From positions 2,262-36,485 of the forward strand of contig PFCS01000017.1 in NCBI GenBank assembly GCA_002772895.1: a stretch of 34,224 nt of DNA. The letters run 5' to 3'. Origin of the DNA: Parcubacteria group bacterium CG10_big_fil_rev_8_21_14_0_10_36_14 (GTDB lineage: Bacteria > Patescibacteriota > Patescibacteriia > GCA-002772895). The position numbers and the translations under genes were made by a program. This document shows positions 13,292 to 22,521 of the stretch, one piece after another. The stretch's first letter is position 1; each line of letters begins with the position of its first letter. A model generated the notes under the pieces. The model was not told the origin of the DNA. It saw only the letters and a list, made by a program, of their open reading frames with translations, and searched no databases.

Positions 13292-16213
13292 ATGTCAAAC
13301 CTTTTGACCAAATTAAATTCCGAGCAAAAAGAGACTGTTTTACATACAAACGGCCCTCTTTTGATAATTGCCGGCGCAGGAACTGGCAAAACATTCGCAT
13401 TAACTCAAAAAATTGCCTACTTAATTGAAAAAGGGCTGGCAAAGCCTGACGAAATATTAGCATTAACCTTTACCGACAAAGCCGCAGGAGAGATGGAGGA
13501 GCGCATAGACCGTCTACTTCCTTATGGTTATGTTGATTTATGGGTTTCTACATTTCATTCTTTCTGCGAACGCATTCTAAAAAATCATGGAACAGAAATT
13601 GGTCTTCCGGATTTTAAATTACTTTCTACAACAGATGCTTGGATGCTGATGCGGAAAAATTTTGCTAAGTTTGATTTGGATTATTATAGACCAATGGGAA
13701 ACCCAACAAAATTTATTCATTCTCTTTTAACGCATTTTTCCCGCGCAAAAGATGAGATAATAACTCCACAAGAATATCTAAAGTATGCGGAAGATGCCAA
13801 ACTTGATGGTGATAATACCGAATTAGTGGCAGAAGAAAAGAAAAAATTATTAGAGGTTGCAAGTGCTTATCATATATACAATCAGCTTTTACTGGATGAA
13901 GGAGCCTTAGACTTTGGCGACCTGATAAACTATACATACAAATTATTTAAAGAAAGAAAAGGCGTACTAAAAGAATATCAAAATAAATTTAAATATATTT
14001 TAGTTGATGAATTTCAGGATACAAATTTTGCTCAATACGAACTGATAAAATTGTTAGCAGAACCGAACAATAATCTAACTGTAGTTGGAGATGATGATCA
14101 GTCAATCTATCGTTTTCGTGGCGCGTCAATGAGTAATATCCTGACCTTTACAAAAGACTTTAAGGAGGCAAAGCGTGTAGTGCTTACAAAAAACTATCGC
14201 ACAGGACAAAAAATATTGGACACTTCTTACGAATTTATAAAACAAAATAACCCAAATCGGCTTGAGGCAAGCTTGGACAATCTTTCAAAGAAACTCGTTT
14301 CACAAACAAAGAGTGAAGGCGAAGTGATTATAATAGAAGAATTGTCATTAGAGGAAGAGGTAGCTGGCGTAATGAAAAAAATAATAGAACTTAAGGAAAA
14401 AGACAAAGAAGCAACTTGGAGTGATTTCGGCATTCTCGTTCGAGCTAATGAGTCAGCCAGACCATTTATTCATCAGGCAGAAACATTAGGGTTGCCTTAC
14501 GAATTTTTGGCTTCCCGCGGGCTTTATTCCAAACCGGTTATAAACTGGACTATCTCTTTTATCAAGCTCCTGGATAATTACAGGGAATCAAGCGCAATGC
14601 ACTTAGTCCTCACAATGCCTCTATGGGGTCTTAGCGCTTATCAAATTGCAGACATAAGCTATCATGCCAAAAAGAGGTCTACATCGCTCTATGAGGCGTG
14701 TGAGCACGTCGAGCTATATGTAAAAGATGAGTTATTGATTTCAAAAATTAAAGAGATAGTTAGCTTTATAAATAAAAGCCGAGAAGAAGCAAAACATAAA
14801 AACCCTTCCCAAATAATTTATAGATTTTTGCAGGACTCCGGACTTCTAAAATATTTAACAGCACTTCCGGATGGCAAAGAAAAACGAAACAGCTTTGCCT
14901 ACCTAAATAAATTTTATAAAAAAGTAAAAGAATTTGAGAAAATAAATGAAGACATAAATCTAAAAGATTATCTAGAAACTCTTAAAATGGAATTTGAAGC
15001 AGGGGAGCAGGGCTCTCTTCCATACGACCCGACAGAAGGCCCGGAAATGATAAAAATTATGACCGTTCACGGATCAAAGGGGTTGGAGTTTAAGTATGTT
15101 TTTATTGTTAGTTTGGTAGATAAGCGCTTTCCTTCCATAGAACACAAAGAAACAATCGCGCTTCCCAATGGACTCATAAAAGAAACATTACCCGAAGGCG
15201 ATATCCACATAGAAGAAGAGCGCCGATTATTTTATGTTGCCTGTACTCGCGCCAAAGAAAAGTTATTTTTAACATGGGCAAAAGACTACGGCGGATCGCG
15301 GTTAAAAAAACCATCAAGATTTTTATATGAAACGGGGCTCGTGGAGGCAGAAAAACAAGAAAATACAAAAAGCAACAAGCAAAGCCTGGAGCTTAATGAG
15401 CAAAAACCAGTAACAGTTGATGAACACAAAAATTATCCATTACCAAAGCATTTTTCATATAGCCAGATAAAAGCTTTCCGCGCTTGTCCATATCAGTATG
15501 AATTGAGGTTTATATTGAATATTCCGACAGAAGCAGGATATCAGGCGTCTTTTGGTAGAAGTATACACAATACATTAGAAAAATTTCTTTTAATAATAAA
15601 AAATAACAATTCTTCCAGCCAGTCTGACTTATTTGGCGAAGAAGAAAAAAAAGTATTTCCATCATTAAAAGAATTAGAAAATATCTACAAGGCCGAATGG
15701 ATAGATGAGTGGTATGAATCACGCGAAGATTCGGATATTCATAAAAAATCCGGTTGGCAAGCGTTAAAGATTTATTACGAAAAAATAAAAAATAATCTCC
15801 CAAAACCGCTGTTTCTAGAACAAGAATTTACTTTAAAATTTGGAGAGGATTCTTTTAGGGGTGTTATTGATAGAATTGATGACAATGGTAATAAAACAAT
15901 AAACATCATTGACTACAAAACCGGAAGCGCGCCAAAAGACGGTAAACTGACATTAGACCATAAAGAACAACTTTTAATTTACAGTATGGCATCAAAACAG
16001 CTTTTAGATTTGGAAGCAAAAAATCTTATACTAAATTATATTACTGAAGAAAAAGAATTTTCTTTTGAAGCAACAGTAAAAGATATAGAAAAAATTCATG
16101 AACGGATTATAAATGACATAAAAAAAATAAAATCATTCAACTTTAAAGCAACGCCGGGTGAACATGAATGCAAATTTTGCGACTATAAAAATATCTGCGA
16201 ATATCGTAAATAG
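13292..16213 (+). CDS. UvrD/Rep-type helicase fused to a RecB-like nuclease
   Basis: A 973-residue protein. Residues 1-680 are an SF1A helicase: Walker A GAGTGKT near 29, ILVDEFQDTN near 234, GDDDQSIYRFRGA near 266, and FYVACTRAKEKL near 650. The C-terminal 250 residues are a PD-(D/E)XK nuclease: FSYSQIKAFRACPYQYELRF, GRSIHNTLEK, FRGVIDRIDD and NIIDYKTGS carry the acidic and lysine residues. A cysteine in ACPYQY plus CKFCDYKNIC near the end give the four cysteines of an AddB/AdnB-type iron-sulfur nuclease. The fusion suggests double-strand-break end processing. A purine-rich GAAGGAG lies 14 nt upstream, too far for a standard SD; T is at -1. Confidence 0.92.
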   Translation: MSNLLTKLNSEQKETVLHTNGPLLIIAGAGTGKTFALTQKIAYLIEKGLAKPDEILALTFTDKAAGEMEERIDRLLPYGYVDLWVSTFHSFCERILKNHGTEIGLPDFKLLSTTDAWMLMRKNFAKFDLDYYRPMGNPTKFIHSLLTHFSRAKDEIITPQEYLKYAEDAKLDGDNTELVAEEKKKLLEVASAYHIYNQLLLDEGALDFGDLINYTYKLFKERKGVLKEYQNKFKYILVDEFQDTNFAQYELIKLLAEPNNNLTVVGDDDQSIYRFRGASMSNILTFTKDFKEAKRVVLTKNYRTGQKILDTSYEFIKQNNPNRLEASLDNLSKKLVSQTKSEGEVIIIEELSLEEEVAGVMKKIIELKEKDKEATWSDFGILVRANESARPFIHQAETLGLPYEFLASRGLYSKPVINWTISFIKLLDNYRESSAMHLVLTMPLWGLSAYQIADISYHAKKRSTSLYEACEHVELYVKDELLISKIKEIVSFINKSREEAKHKNPSQIIYRFLQDSGLLKYLTALPDGKEKRNSFAYLNKFYKKVKEFEKINEDINLKDYLETLKMEFEAGEQGSLPYDPTEGPEMIKIMTVHGSKGLEFKYVFIVSLVDKRFPSIEHKETIALPNGLIKETLPEGDIHIEEERRLFYVACTRAKEKLFLTWAKDYGGSRLKKPSRFLYETGLVEAEKQENTKSNKQSLELNEQKPVTVDEHKNYPLPKHFSYSQIKAFRACPYQYELRFILNIPTEAGYQASFGRSIHNTLEKFLLIIKNNNSSSQSDLFGEEEKKVFPSLKELENIYKAEWIDEWYESREDSDIHKKSGWQALKIYYEKIKNNLPKPLFLEQEFTLKFGEDSFRGVIDRIDDNGNKTINIIDYKTGSAPKDGKLTLDHKEQLLIYSMASKQLLDLEAKNLILNYITEEKEFSFEATVKDIEKIHERIINDIKKIKSFNFKATPGEHECKFCDYKNICEYRK

Positions 16214-16239
16214 CGCTTTAATTACTGAACGCCTTTATT

Positions 16240-16533
16240 ATGACATTTTCAAAAATTGACGATTTAGTAAAAAACAGGATGAGGGAACGTGGCTATTCTC
16301 GCCAAATTGATGCAATAACGGTAATAAAAACAACCGAAGTTTTTTTTAAATCAAAGTTTCCGTCCTTTTATCATAAAATAAATCCCATTTCTTTTAAAAA
16401 TGGAGTTCTGAGAATAGCATCCCTAAGTGCTCCAATTGCTTCGGAGCTAAAATTACACGAAAAAGAAATAATCAAATGTATTAATATCAAGCTTGAAAAA
16501 GAAGTTATCCAAAAGTTAAATTTTATCTTATAA
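16240..16533 (+). CDS. DciA-like (DUF721) protein
   Basis: A 97-residue protein with the DUF721/DciA layout: a helical first half followed by KNGVLRIASLSAPIASELKLHEKEII (the strand and helix in which the family has G-x-L-x-V and a position for A/W-x-x-E-L). DciA proteins recruit or activate the replicative helicase in bacteria without DnaC. It lies 26 nt after the helicase-nuclease gene and may be co-transcribed with it. The SD-less ATG has T at -1. The match is by pattern only, so the role is inferred. Confidence 0.6.
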   Translation: MTFSKIDDLVKNRMRERGYSRQIDAITVIKTTEVFFKSKFPSFYHKINPISFKNGVLRIASLSAPIASELKLHEKEIIKCINIKLEKEVIQKLNFIL

Positions 16534-16535
16534 TC

Positions 16536-16564
16536 TTGCCAAAAACAGCTCTGCTTGCTACTAT
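16536..16564 (+). promoter_or_regulatory. Promoter of the membrane protein-mre region
   Basis: TTGCCA (16536-16541), a 17-nt spacer and TACTAT (16559-16564) with upstream TGC (extended -10). Confidence 0.6.
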
Positions 16565-16609
16565 ATAAGTATAAATATATAGAGTAAATCCGTGAATAGC
16601 CGTTGTTTT

Positions 16610-16996
16610 ATGAATTTTCGCCAGTACATAATCTTAATGTCAATCAGCGCCGGACTCGCCTGGGCAACATGGGGCTTTGTTTTATTCGGAATCAGCCCGC
16701 ATGAAGCAGGGTGGGGAATATTTTTTATCTTTTACATTAGTCTGCTCTTAGCCGTTTCTTGTTCCTTGGCTATTTTAGGACTTATAGTAAGGGTTTGGAT
16801 TTTGAAAAAAGATAATACTCCGCACGAAGCAGGGAAGTCATTCAGACAGGCGATTTTGCTCGGAATACTCGTGATAGGATTACTTTATTTAGAAGGTAAG
16901 GGTATATTGAATTGGTGGGTGATACTACTTTTTATAGGAGCGCTTACCATGCTTGAATTCTTTTTAGTATCATATAAAAAGAGTTATAAGCAGTAA
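16610..16996 (+). CDS. Four-helix membrane protein upstream of mreB
   Basis: A 128-residue polytopic protein with hydrophobic helices at about 8-27, 36-62, 82-100 and 103-122, and a short charged loop (KKDNTPHEAGKSFRQ) between the second and third. The HEAG motif appears twice, after helix 1 and in the loop. I do not know its function. GTG 16592 is an alternative start, but ATG 16610 has T at -1 and no SD, like its neighbours. It precedes mreB by 65 nt; a link to cell-shape genes is only positional. Confidence 0.75.
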   Translation: MNFRQYIILMSISAGLAWATWGFVLFGISPHEAGWGIFFIFYISLLLAVSCSLAILGLIVRVWILKKDNTPHEAGKSFRQAILLGILVIGLLYLEGKGILNWWVILLFIGALTMLEFFLVSYKKSYKQ

Positions 16997-17016
16997 AAAA
17001 AATTATAAAACAATTT

Positions 17017-17023
17017 AAGGAGG
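17017..17023 (+). promoter_or_regulatory. Perfect Shine-Dalgarno site before a 6-codon ORF
   Basis: AAGGAGG, 7 nt upstream of ATG 17031. It does not serve mreB directly, whose ATG is 38 nt downstream. Confidence 0.7.
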
Positions 17024-17030
17024 CATTAGC

Positions 17031-17051
17031 ATGCTTTTTTTGTTAAATTAA
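17031..17051 (+). CDS. Six-residue leader ORF (MLFLLN) before mreB
   Basis: ATG CTT TTT TTG TTA AAT TAA, preceded by an ideal SD and ending 10 nt before the SD-less mreB ATG, in another frame. Such a spacing suits delivery of terminating ribosomes to the mreB start (coupling) or a leader-peptide control. It is equally possible that an SD-led gene was lost here. No similar element precedes mreC, mreD or the PBP2 gene. Confidence 0.4.
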   Translation: MLFLLN

Positions 17052-17061
17052 ACTAAGCAGT

Positions 17062-18105
17062 ATGATAAAAAATTTTTTAGGCCGTTTTTCTAAAGACCTT
17101 GGAATTGATTTGGGCACAAGTAATACCGTTATTTATGTTAAAGATCGCGGAATAGTTATTAATGAGCCATCAATTGTTGCTATAAATAAAAAAACAAATC
17201 AAGTTCTTGCCGTTGGTAGAGAAGCTCGGGAAATGGTCGGTAAAACTCCTCCTCATATAGAGACCTGCAAACCTTTACTAAAAGGTATTATTTCTGATTT
17301 TGAAGTTACAGAAAAAATGCTTCGTTTTTTTATCAACAAAGTTCATGAGGGAGGGTTTAATATTATGCCACGTCCACGAGTAGTCGTCGGTGTGCCTTTA
17401 GAAATTACCGAAGTAGAAAGAAAAGCAGTAGAAGATGCGACTCTTTCTGCGGGGGCAAGAGAGGTTTTCTTGGTTGAAGAGCCAATGGCAGCGGCAATCG
17501 GCGCTCGTTTACCGATTGAAGAAGCTGATGGCAACCTAATCGTTGATATTGGCGGAGGTACAACTCAAATAGCTGTTATTTCGCTAAGTGGTATCGTAAC
17601 ATGGAAAGCAATAACAATTGCCGGTGACGAGCTAAATAAAAATATCATTCAGTATGCTAAAGATGTATTTAACCTTCTTTTAGGTGAAAAACATGCAGAG
17701 AATATAAAACACAGTATTGCATCAGCCTATAGGTTAAACGAAAGACAACAGATAGAAATGCGCGGTCGCGATCTTGCCTCAGGTCTTCCAAAAGAAATAA
17801 TTATAACTGACGATCATATTAGAGAAGCGGTTTCGCGCTCCATTAAAAAGATAGTTGAGAATATAAAAAGTACCCTCGAAGAAACTCCGCCAGAACTTGT
17901 AGCTGATATATATGAACGTGGATTAGTTCTTTGTGGTGGCGGAGCATTGCTTCAGGGGCTTGATAAGCTTATTGCAGATTTTACTGCTATTCCGGTACGA
18001 ATTGCTGATGACCCGCTTACCTGTGTCGCAAGAGGCACAGGAGCGCTCCTATCAAACCCTACGCTATTAAAAGAAGTGGCATTGGACGCAGAATACACCC
18101 TGTAA
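17062..18105 (+). CDS. mreB: Rod-shape determining actin homologue MreB
   Basis: A 347-residue bacterial actin of normal length. Phosphate 1 loop is LGIDLGTSNTVIYVK (about 14-28), phosphate 2 is DIGGGTTQIAV near 164-174, and LCGGGALLQGL near 296-306 is the adenosine motif. It polymerises on the membrane and guides lateral wall synthesis with MreC, MreD, PBP2 and RodA. mreC follows after 18 nt. The ATG is SD-less with T at -1, but has a 6-codon ORF with a strong SD just upstream. Confidence 0.97.
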   Translation: MIKNFLGRFSKDLGIDLGTSNTVIYVKDRGIVINEPSIVAINKKTNQVLAVGREAREMVGKTPPHIETCKPLLKGIISDFEVTEKMLRFFINKVHEGGFNIMPRPRVVVGVPLEITEVERKAVEDATLSAGAREVFLVEEPMAAAIGARLPIEEADGNLIVDIGGGTTQIAVISLSGIVTWKAITIAGDELNKNIIQYAKDVFNLLLGEKHAENIKHSIASAYRLNERQQIEMRGRDLASGLPKEIIITDDHIREAVSRSIKKIVENIKSTLEETPPELVADIYERGLVLCGGGALLQGLDKLIADFTAIPVRIADDPLTCVARGTGALLSNPTLLKEVALDAEYTL

Positions 18106-18123
18106 AAATGCTCTATTTTATAT

Positions 18124-18933
18124 ATGCTTCAGATAAAAAGTAAAACTATAATAATAACAGTCGCAGTATTTGTACTGCTGATTTTTTTAAATTTTCTAAA
18201 AGTTTTAGAAACACCAAAACAGATGATATTTTCCATATTTGCTCCAATACAAGCGCAACTTTATGACACAGGGTCAAAGATTAGCAAATATTTTGATAGT
18301 GAAAGAGCTACTGCAAATAATTCGGAATTAGAGCTTCTAAAAGCGCAAGTCCGCAGTTTGCTTATCCAAAATGCAAAGTTTAAAATTTTGGGCGAAGAAA
18401 ATAAAATATTAAAAAAAGAACTTGGTTTTACAAAAGAGCATTCTTTTACCACTGTGTCCGCACGAGTAATTGGCGCTGATTCTTTACGAAACTCTACTCT
18501 TTTAATTTTGCAGATAGAAGATATAAATTATAATACAGACGATTTAAAATTAGATATGCCCGTTATAGTGGAAGACGGTATACTCGTAGGAAAAATAATA
18601 AAAATAAACGAACGGGAAATATTTATGGCGCCAATTACTGCAAGTCGTAGCGCTGTAGCAGCAACGGTCCTTGGCAACAATTACACCATTGGCGTTGCGG
18701 AAGGGGAATCAAGTCTGGCTATAAAAATGGGTATGATACCAAAAACTGAAAAAATTAAGCAAGGTGAGCTTGTGGTAACATCGGGCTTGGAAGAAAATAT
18801 GCCAAAAGGACTATTATTAGGAACAGTTTCTAGGGTTGACCAAGACCCGCAAAGCCCTTTTAATATTGCCTATGTAACGCCTCTATACGACGTAAAACGT
18901 CTCGGAGAGGTTCTTATTATTAAAAGTTATTAA
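18124..18933 (+). CDS. mreC: Rod-shape determining protein MreC
   Basis: A 269-residue bitopic protein. Residues 8-25 are the membrane helix, followed by a coiled coil (about 60-105, LELLKAQVRSLLIQNAKF) and the double beta-barrel domain with RNSTLLI, the MPVIVEDGILVGKI segment and GELVVTSGLEENMPKGLLLG near 217-236. It links MreB to PBP2. The stop codon abuts the mreD start (TAAATG), a clear sign of translational coupling. Confidence 0.93.
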   Translation: MLQIKSKTIIITVAVFVLLIFLNFLKVLETPKQMIFSIFAPIQAQLYDTGSKISKYFDSERATANNSELELLKAQVRSLLIQNAKFKILGEENKILKKELGFTKEHSFTTVSARVIGADSLRNSTLLILQIEDINYNTDDLKLDMPVIVEDGILVGKIIKINEREIFMAPITASRSAVAATVLGNNYTIGVAEGESSLAIKMGMIPKTEKIKQGELVVTSGLEENMPKGLLLGTVSRVDQDPQSPFNIAYVTPLYDVKRLGEVLIIKSY

Positions 18934-19464
18934 ATGCTGAAGCAACTTATAATATTTGCGTTGGTTATCATTGGCGTGCTGACCCAGATAAGCATAGTAA
19001 ATACTATGCCATTTTTAGAACACATTAATATTGTTCTTCTTTTTTTGATTTACCTTGTTTTATTGAAAAATCCTTTTGTAGTTTTATTCGCTTTTGTATC
19101 CGGCTATCTTTTGGATATATATTCTTCTGCAACCTTTGGGCTTAATATCATGGCTTACACTATAGTTGCTTTTATTTTAATATTCATCTATCTAAATTTT
19201 TTTAGTTCTTCCCGCATCATACCGATAATTATGGCATTTATCAGTATCTCTCTTTATTATTTTTTGGTTAATTTGGCAATTCTTACTTTGAGTTTCCTGA
19301 AAATCATTCCAAAAATAGAAATATGGAGTCAGGCAATATTTATCAATATTTTGTTGGAGATTTTGTGCACAACGATTTTTATTGCCACAATATATATCGT
19401 TGGAGCCTTTCTTAAAAAACGATTCTCAAACATATTTATCAAAGGGTCTTTTATAAAAAACTAA
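18934..19464 (+). CDS. mreD: Rod-shape determining membrane protein MreD
   Basis: A 176-residue hydrophobic protein with about five membrane helices. The GYLLDIYSSATFGLN segment (about 57-71) is the MreD signature (phD-x-x-s-x-x-x-G). The position between mreC and the PBP2 gene confirms the call. It starts directly on the mreC stop and is one of only two SD-less genes in the window without T at -1, as expected for a start reached by re-initiation. Confidence 0.9.
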   Translation: MLKQLIIFALVIIGVLTQISIVNTMPFLEHINIVLLFLIYLVLLKNPFVVLFAFVSGYLLDIYSSATFGLNIMAYTIVAFILIFIYLNFFSSSRIIPIIMAFISISLYYFLVNLAILTLSFLKIIPKIEIWSQAIFINILLEILCTTIFIATIYIVGAFLKKRFSNIFIKGSFIKN

Positions 19465-19466
19465 GT

Positions 19467-21422
19467 ATGCAAGATGAAGATATTTTTGGCAAAAACAATT
19501 TAGGACATCAGAAGTATAAACTGAATAAAACGGTAGATAATAACTGGATAGAATCCAGTTATGGAAAATATTCATGGATAAGGAATACTCCCGAAGATGA
19601 GTCAACTGAGTTTTTGGGCGCATCACTGACAAATTTTAAATTAAAGTTTGTAGGTTTTTTAATTATCTTCATAAGTGTTATTCTTTTCGGAAAAGTATTT
19701 TATCTTCAGATAGTAAAAGGAAAAGAATATATTGCTATGGCGGAAACAAACCGTATAAGGCAAGTCCCTATTCTTGCTGAGCGAGGAGTTATTTATGACC
19801 GTAATCAAAAAGCATTGGTAGGGAATGCGCCAAATTTTTATCTTGCGCTTGTGCCTAATGATTTGCCAAAAGATGGCGTAGCCCGAGCCGAAGCAATAAA
19901 AAAAATAGCAGATATTGCAAACCTCCTTCCACAAGAAATAGAGGAACAACTCAGCGCTTTTAAATCATATAATTATCAATCAATTCCTATAAAAAATGAC
20001 ATTTCTTATGAACAGGCGGTTTATTTCGAAATTTTAAATAATACTTATCCTGCTATTCAGGTCAAGACAGGTTTGCAAAGAGAATATAGTATACCGGAAA
20101 GCATGTCTCATATAATAGGATATCTTAGAAAAATAACTAAAGATGACCTGGAAAATGATAAATCGTATCTTCCTGTAGATGATATTGGAAAAAGTGGTGT
20201 TGAGGCGCAGTATGAGTCTGTCTTGCGCGGAGAATACGGCAAACAACAGATAGAGGTTGATGCCATAGGCAAAGAAGTCAATGTTTTAGCAAAAAAGGAT
20301 CCTATTCGCGGAAGCGATATAATTATTTCCATAGATAGCGATTTCCAAAATAAAGTTCAAACTATACTACAAAAGCATTTACGGGCTCATGGTCTCTCTC
20401 GTGGAAGCGTTATTATAAGCGACGTTTCAAATGGTGAGATAATTTCGATGGTGAGCTCGCCTGCTTATGACAATAATTTATTTTCCGGCAAACTTAGCGT
20501 TGATGACTATAAAAAACTTATTGAAAACCCAAACAAACCTCTTTTTAATCGCAGTATCTCGGGAGAGTATCCATCCGGTTCTACGATAAAGCCGGTTTTT
20601 GCTGTAGCTGCGCTGGAAGAAAATATAATTACAGAAAAAACAAACTTCAGAAGTTCTGGCGGAATAAAAGTCGGTGAATGGTTTTTTCCGGATTGGAAAA
20701 TAGGCGGACACGGACTTACTAATGTACGTAAAGCTATTGCCGAGTCAGTAAATACGTTTTTCTATATAATTGGTGGCGGGCTTTTGGATAATACTTTACA
20801 AAATTTTACTTTCGAAGGACTTGGGGTTGCCAAACTTGCAGATTATGCAAAAAAATTTGGACTTTCGGCAAAGCTCGGCATTGATTTACCGAGTGAGTCC
20901 GAAGGTTTTCTGCCAAGCAAAGAATGGAAAGAACGAGTAAAAAAAGAGTCTTGGTATATTGGAGACACCTATCATCTTGCTATTGGACAAGGAGATCTTC
21001 TGGTAACTCCTTTGCAAGTAAACTTTTTTACCCTTGCTTTTGCAAACGGAGGAACCCTATATCAACCACACATATTAAAAACTATTATGGAACAAGATGG
21101 TAGCGCCATAGTTAATGAACCAATAGTTTTAAATAAAAATTTTATCAGCCAAAAAAATATAAATATTATAAGGCAAGGGCTACGAGATAGCGTTTTATAT
21201 GGAAGCTCCAGGGCACTTAGTGACTTAAGTGTAGAAGTTGCCGGAAAAACAGGAACTGCAGAATGGAGGACAAATAAGACCCCACATGCCTGGTTTACTG
21301 GCTTTGCGCCATATGACAATCCCAAAATCGCAATTACGGTTTTGATTGAAGAAGGGGGAGAAGGTTCGCAAACAGCCGTACCAATCGCAAAAGAGATTTT
21401 GTGGTGGTATTTCAATATGTAA
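19467..21422 (+). CDS. mrdA: Penicillin-binding protein 2 (elongasome transpeptidase)
   Basis: A 651-residue class B penicillin-binding protein. A cytoplasmic N terminus of about 54 residues is followed by one membrane helix (about 55-77), a dimerisation domain with RGVIYDRN near 108-115, and the transpeptidase domain. Active-site motifs are GSTIKP (Ser-x-x-Lys, near 370-375), ESVN (S-x-N, near 426-429) and AGKTGTAEW (K-T-G, near 592-600). It makes peptide cross-links in cell elongation. It closes the mreBCD unit; no rodA follows, so the glycosyltransferase partner must lie elsewhere. Confidence 0.95.
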   Translation: MQDEDIFGKNNLGHQKYKLNKTVDNNWIESSYGKYSWIRNTPEDESTEFLGASLTNFKLKFVGFLIIFISVILFGKVFYLQIVKGKEYIAMAETNRIRQVPILAERGVIYDRNQKALVGNAPNFYLALVPNDLPKDGVARAEAIKKIADIANLLPQEIEEQLSAFKSYNYQSIPIKNDISYEQAVYFEILNNTYPAIQVKTGLQREYSIPESMSHIIGYLRKITKDDLENDKSYLPVDDIGKSGVEAQYESVLRGEYGKQQIEVDAIGKEVNVLAKKDPIRGSDIIISIDSDFQNKVQTILQKHLRAHGLSRGSVIISDVSNGEIISMVSSPAYDNNLFSGKLSVDDYKKLIENPNKPLFNRSISGEYPSGSTIKPVFAVAALEENIITEKTNFRSSGGIKVGEWFFPDWKIGGHGLTNVRKAIAESVNTFFYIIGGGLLDNTLQNFTFEGLGVAKLADYAKKFGLSAKLGIDLPSESEGFLPSKEWKERVKKESWYIGDTYHLAIGQGDLLVTPLQVNFFTLAFANGGTLYQPHILKTIMEQDGSAIVNEPIVLNKNFISQKNINIIRQGLRDSVLYGSSRALSDLSVEVAGKTGTAEWRTNKTPHAWFTGFAPYDNPKIAITVLIEEGGEGSQTAVPIAKEILWWYFNM

Positions 21423-21429
21423 GAGAATG

Positions 21430-21458
21430 TTGACAGCAATACAAATTTTAGATAGAAT
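21430..21458 (+). promoter_or_regulatory. Promoter of greA
   Basis: A perfect TTGACA (21430-21435), a 17-nt spacer and TAGAAT (21453-21458). The predicted transcript starts about 25 nt before ATG 21490. Confidence 0.75.
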
Positions 21459-21489
21459 ATAAAAGCACAACTAATCAATAACTAATTAT

Positions 21490-21936
21490 ATGATATATCT
21501 AACTCCCGAAGGAAAACAAAAATTGGAAGAAGAAGTAAAGGAGCTTATTTCTAGACGCCCTCTAATTTCTAAAAGAATACAGGTTGCAAAAGATATGGGC
21601 GATCTCAAAGAGAATGCCGAATATCATGATGCAAAAGACGAACAGGGTATGGTAGAAGCAAGAATAAGAGAAATTGAGGCAACATTAAATCAAGCAGAAG
21701 TAATAAGCAAACGTTCTGGTGACGATATCACCCTTGGCACAAAGGTAAAAATCATCGCAAACGGCAAAGAAAAAGAGATGGAAATCGTTGGCGCAAATGA
21801 AGCAAATCCGCTAGAAGGAAGAATATCCAATGAATCACCTATAGGCAAGGCACTGATGGGACACAAAGCAGGTGATAAAGTAGAGATAAAAATTCCGGCC
21901 GGCACAGTAATTTACGAAATAAAAGAAATAAACTAA
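21490..21936 (+). CDS. greA: Transcript cleavage factor GreA
   Basis: A 148-residue factor. The N-terminal coiled coil carries DMGDLKENAEYHDAKDEQG (about 36-54), with the acidic tip residues that enter the RNA polymerase secondary channel. The C-terminal domain ends with SPIGKALMGHKAGDKVEI, the FKBP-like GreA/B signature. It rescues backtracked RNA polymerase. It is monocistronic, with its own promoter and terminator. The SD-less start has T at -1. Confidence 0.95.
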   Translation: MIYLTPEGKQKLEEEVKELISRRPLISKRIQVAKDMGDLKENAEYHDAKDEQGMVEARIREIEATLNQAEVISKRSGDDITLGTKVKIIANGKEKEMEIVGANEANPLEGRISNESPIGKALMGHKAGDKVEIKIPAGTVIYEIKEIN

Positions 21937-21960
21937 AATCACCCCAAGGGGTGATTTTTT
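21936..21960 (+). terminator. Bidirectional terminator between greA and the minus-strand operon
   Basis: AAATCACCCC and GGGGTGATTT form a stem followed by a T-run on the plus strand; on the minus strand the same hairpin is followed by ATTTTAGTTTATT, so it can also end the operon coming from the right. Confidence 0.85.
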
Positions 21961-21984
21961 GTATAACTAAAAAATAAGGAGATG

Positions 21985-22503
21985 CTAAAAAAAACTACTC
22001 AAGATAAATAGGTCAATCGCAACAATCAAAATTTGCAACCCAAAACCAATATAAAAAAATTGCATAGAAAGAGGCCAATGAAAAAATGAGTGGACTTTGT
22101 GAAAAAGAAACCCAATCCTTGTCTTTCTAAACTTATCTTTCCAAAATGGTGAAGTATCAAGAATATCGGGAAAAAGACCTCCTATAGCGCCAAAAATCAT
22201 CGGTGGCCAAAAATAAACAGGTATATTAGCCGCAAAATACAAAGCAATAAGCAACGTGACGGAGATATCAATAAGCAAAATTATCCAATCGCGTTTAATC
22301 TTAAATTTTTTCTTCTTCTCTTTGTAACACGCTCCTAGCCACGTTGGACCATTGTCTTTTTCCATGTAAAAGCTACCTTGGTCAAAATGTGGTAATGCAT
22401 CAAGAATATGATGAGACAACCAACCACCAAAAAATCCCAAAATAGGATTCCCGGTCAAAAAGCCAATTGTCGCCCCTGTAATTGCGTGAGTGGTAAAAAG
22501 CAT
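21985..22503 (-). CDS. YdjM-like membrane-bound hydrolase family protein
   Basis: A 172-residue membrane protein with about four helices. Histidines and aspartates cluster at membrane ends: TTHAITGATIGF (4-15), LSHHILDALPHFD (30-42) and GGLFPDILDT near 108-117, the pattern of the YdjM/DUF457 putative metal-dependent hydrolases. The substrate is unknown. It is the last gene of the minus-strand operon that starts at 26141 and follows the thioredoxin-fold gene by 18 nt. T is at -1. Confidence 0.65.
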   Translation of the reverse strand: MLFTTHAITGATIGFLTGNPILGFFGGWLSHHILDALPHFDQGSFYMEKDNGPTWLGACYKEKKKKFKIKRDWIILLIDISVTLLIALYFAANIPVYFWPPMIFGAIGGLFPDILDTSPFWKDKFRKTRIGFLFHKVHSFFHWPLSMQFFYIGFGLQILIVAIDLFILSSFF

Positions 22504-22521
22504 ATGGTATATGATGTTGTA

